NCBI GenBank assembly: GCA_000697455.1
Contig: JNET01031098.1
Span: forward strand, 1-18,927
Length of the DNA: 18,927 nucleotides
Direction of reading: 5' to 3'
Origin: Basidiobolus heterosporus B8920
Taxonomy: Eukaryota; Basidiobolomycota; Basidiobolomycetes; Basidiobolales; Basidiobolaceae
Part shown: piece after piece, positions 16,315-18,927 of the stretch
Layout: every line of letters begins with the position of its first letter
Numbering within the stretch: the stretch's first letter is position 1
Notes under the pieces: generated by a model
Told to the model about the DNA's origin: nothing
Databases searched by the model: none
The model's input: the letters and a program-made list of their open reading frames with translations, nothing else
Position numbers and translations under genes: made by a program

Positions 16315-18927
16315 AATATATGGATGACACGAAGGACTTTATTCCCAGAAAGATCATTGGTTCTTTGTATTCAGCAGACTGCAATCAGATATTATGGCTT
16401 TGCACGAAAGACTGTGGCTGACGCGTGTGACCATTTGGATTTGTAGATCGGTTTAGGATTCCTGAAAAGCCATTTGGCAGTGTAGCTATCTATTTGCAAT
16501 CCGGATTGTAGGATTCTTACTAAATAAGGCTAAGCGCATCACTAGACGAGAGAATGCAAGGTTTGTCTCGAACCATGTTCTGTCAAGACGGATATTCAGG
16601 TATTGATTGGCTTACACTTCTCTGGTGGATTTGGATTATCTAAAGATTAGACAAAACCTCTGCTCACGTCTAAGGAATGTAATAGAAAAGTGCATGCCTT
16701 ATTTCCAAATGCTATTATTGCTAAGTAGTATAGTGACAATGAATACCCTTAGGTTTTAAATCGTGGTTGGTACCTATGTTCTTTGAGTGTCTAGATCTGA
16801 GGAACAAACCAAATCAGGGCCTAATGAGTAGCTTTCAGCTAGTTAAGGACCTGTATCATTACAGCCAGTAAAGGTCTATGCATTGAATTGTCATCTAACT
16901 ATATATCGAATGGAATAAGCTCAGAAATTAATTGATTGTTCCAATTCCGTTTGTCAAGTGTATTTGATGCGTACAGACAAACCTTGATTATATAGTGTTA
17001 CGTCACGCAAATCCCAGTATTAATTTATGCTCAATCCTGGCCTTACTGCAATGTGTATGGTCGTTCGAGGTAAAAATCGTTTTTGCATAGCATAGCCATA
17101 TATAAGTATTCTACCTAACTCTCATCCTATTATTTACTGATATTATATGTGAGCCTTAGGATTAGCAATGGAATGAGTCCAAAGGAATAGTTTCAAGAAC
17201 TGAGCCAGCACATTTCAAGACGTAATTATAGGGTCGAGAGAGGTAAAGCTAGGAAATAGAAAGTAAAAAAAAACACTCAGAACCATTACCTGGTAATAAG
17301 AATAACACTTGGTAAGACAATCACTTGACTACACATCTTTTAGATATGGCAATATTGAAGGATGTCATAGAAAATAAAATATCGCGTTGGTGATGAACGT
17401 TTACGTGCTACAACAATACGTAAATAACATAATTAGAAATAGAAATCTCTAGTCTGTGCGAATGTCGGTTGTACATTTTGCAATATTCAATGGAATTTGA
17501 TTGTAAATAAGGTCTAGACTCTGGCTTTTACTTAGAAAATTGAGATTTACCGCGAACCACTCACAGTGGCTGGTAGCATGCATTATCTACTCTCGTCCAA
17601 GTACCTCCTAATGCTCTTATCTTTCATTCTCGTTCCCTCCATAATGGTTTGACTTTGCTAACTCCTTATATAGTGCTAATCTGATCTTTCTATCTAGAAT
17701 GACTAGCTATCAGGCTTTTAGTTTAAGAGTCCAGGGTATACCAAGATTAACGTGGTGGAGTGATGGCATTTCTCCAAGTAACTAATCGGTCAGTTTAGGC
17801 CTAATTCGGGCACATCTCTTAACCGCAAAATCTTAATCTATCTACCGGATAGCATACGGCCATTTCATTTGGTCTCCACTTCGACCAACTCTTAATACAG
17901 TTTAGACGATCACTTTGCTAAATATGTTTCTTTCTTCCAATGCTTACATGCGATGCTGTTTCCCTGCTCATTGGGGGGATTCGCCAATGCTAGTAAAAGA
18001 TTAGGGTTTGTGATTCACTGCTATCAATGTGAATACAAATCAGCTGCCTGTCGCTCAAAGGTTCATATAGTTAAGATCGGACTAATCAAGTCTAAATACA
18101 GGTGACCTCTCAGTGAAATTCAGCATAGTACTTATTGTAATTCTAGTAAGACTTAATATTTACGCAGTGTGTTTCCTTACTGACGAAGAAAAATCAGCAT
18201 AATTTTGTGTCGCTGAGCAAATCAGTCTATCACTAACCAAATTCGACAAGATCCTGCCCACCGCATTTTCCACTTATATCATAATTAGCAGGGTCTATAT
18301 TTGGCATGTGATATTTATCAAGATCATTTGGATTAGCTCAGTATATATGTGAGCGATAGGTTTCCTTATCTTCCACACAAACTCACACTAGCCTTAATAA
18401 GAACGTACGCTAGTTCTGAGGGATGTCGTGATATTTCCCTGCGTTTGCTTCCTTGCTTGATTTTGTGGCTTACGTCAACCATTGATCAAGCTACCAGTTG
18501 GATGCCTGATTATTATACTTCATATATAGTAAGTTATCGCTCTGTTCATTATTCCGACTATCATATGTTAACTTGGCTTGAACTGATGACGAAATGGGTG
18601 CGTACTTTCTATTTTCCTTCTTTGTTAAGCTTCCTTGGCCTTCTTTGTAGGCTTGGTAATAACATGAAACCAATGCCTTCTGAGGATTGTAGTATTCCAA
18701 ATCTACTACATGTGATTTGATTTAAGATGCATGTAAAACGAAATAAAAACTGTGGTTTGAAGGAGCATTAGGAGTTTATACTCATATCCTAAAGATATCT
18801 ATGGGTTTCATGAAAAATGGCTTTTGATAAGTAAAATGCACGAGTTTTTAACGCGGACAGGATGTTCCGAGGCAAAATATTTGTTCATCCTTTAATAGGG
18901 GCAAAATATGGGATTCTCCAAGAAAAT

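Larger units (their letters stand above)
16034..18927. other. Right flank and promoter region of the second gene, no supported gene
   Basis: Nearly 2.9 kb upstream of the second gene. Apart from its TATA box and a short ATAGA microsatellite I see no gene. The longest plus-strand frame (18349-18720) opens with GTG; from its first ATG at 18502 only 72 residues remain, with no recognisable family. The stretch may hold distal regulatory sequence, which I cannot resolve. Confidence 0.55.

Noticed and set aside
17390-17396. GTGATGA, a possible snoRNA C box
   Set aside because: No CTGA D box lies at a suitable distance and no flanking terminal stem is visible.
18349-18720. 123-codon plus-strand ORF in the right flank
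   Set aside because: It opens with GTG; from the first ATG at 18502 only 72 residues remain, with no family I recognise. An overlapping minus frame at 18491-18700 starts at TTG and is likewise unsupported.

Overview
The window looks like fungal nuclear DNA, moderately AT-rich, and is dominated by two giant intronless genes in tandem on the minus strand. Both encode secreted, Ser/Thr-rich, highly repetitive proteins ending in a small six-cysteine module that matches the CBM19 chitin-binding pattern. I know that module from fungal proteins such as yeast-type chitinases. The organism cannot be fixed from this sequence; an early-diverging fungus (for example Kickxellomycotina/Zoopagomycota or Mucoromycota) is only a guess.

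Layout: 1-925 is a non-coding flank holding the 3' end signals of the first gene. 926-6940 (minus) encodes a 2004-residue protein: signal peptide, two N-terminal cysteine modules, a Thr/Val/Tyr-rich segment, a His-Lys hexapeptide array, twelve copies of a Trp-containing module (consensus near TDDITDTIW), a Thr/Val linker and a C-terminal CBM19-like module. 6941-8185 holds the promoter of this gene, short direct repeats, an unrecognised exon-like segment on the plus strand, and a 24-bp tandem repeat that multiplies the poly(A) signal of the second gene. 8186-16033 (minus) encodes a 2615-residue paralog: signal peptide, a basic segment with two Lys-Arg-Glu-Ala sites, a Pro-rich hexapeptide array, a 39-bp minisatellite, a 105-bp repeat array, a long array with about 210-bp period, a beta-type stalk, a Thr/Val linker and the same terminal module. 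16034-18927 holds its promoter and otherwise no gene that I can support.

The two genes probably arose by tandem duplication. Their signal peptides share MRLAINI and the same YPQ cleavage region, their C-termini have identical cysteine spacing and the same CDWA ending, a lone cysteine precedes the Thr/Val linker in both, and both have TATA boxes close to the ATG. The middles diverged by separate in-frame repeat expansion. No GPI-anchor tail and no chitinase catalytic domain is visible. The likely role is a pair of giant, mucin-like, chitin-tethered wall, spore-coat or adhesion proteins; that role is inference.
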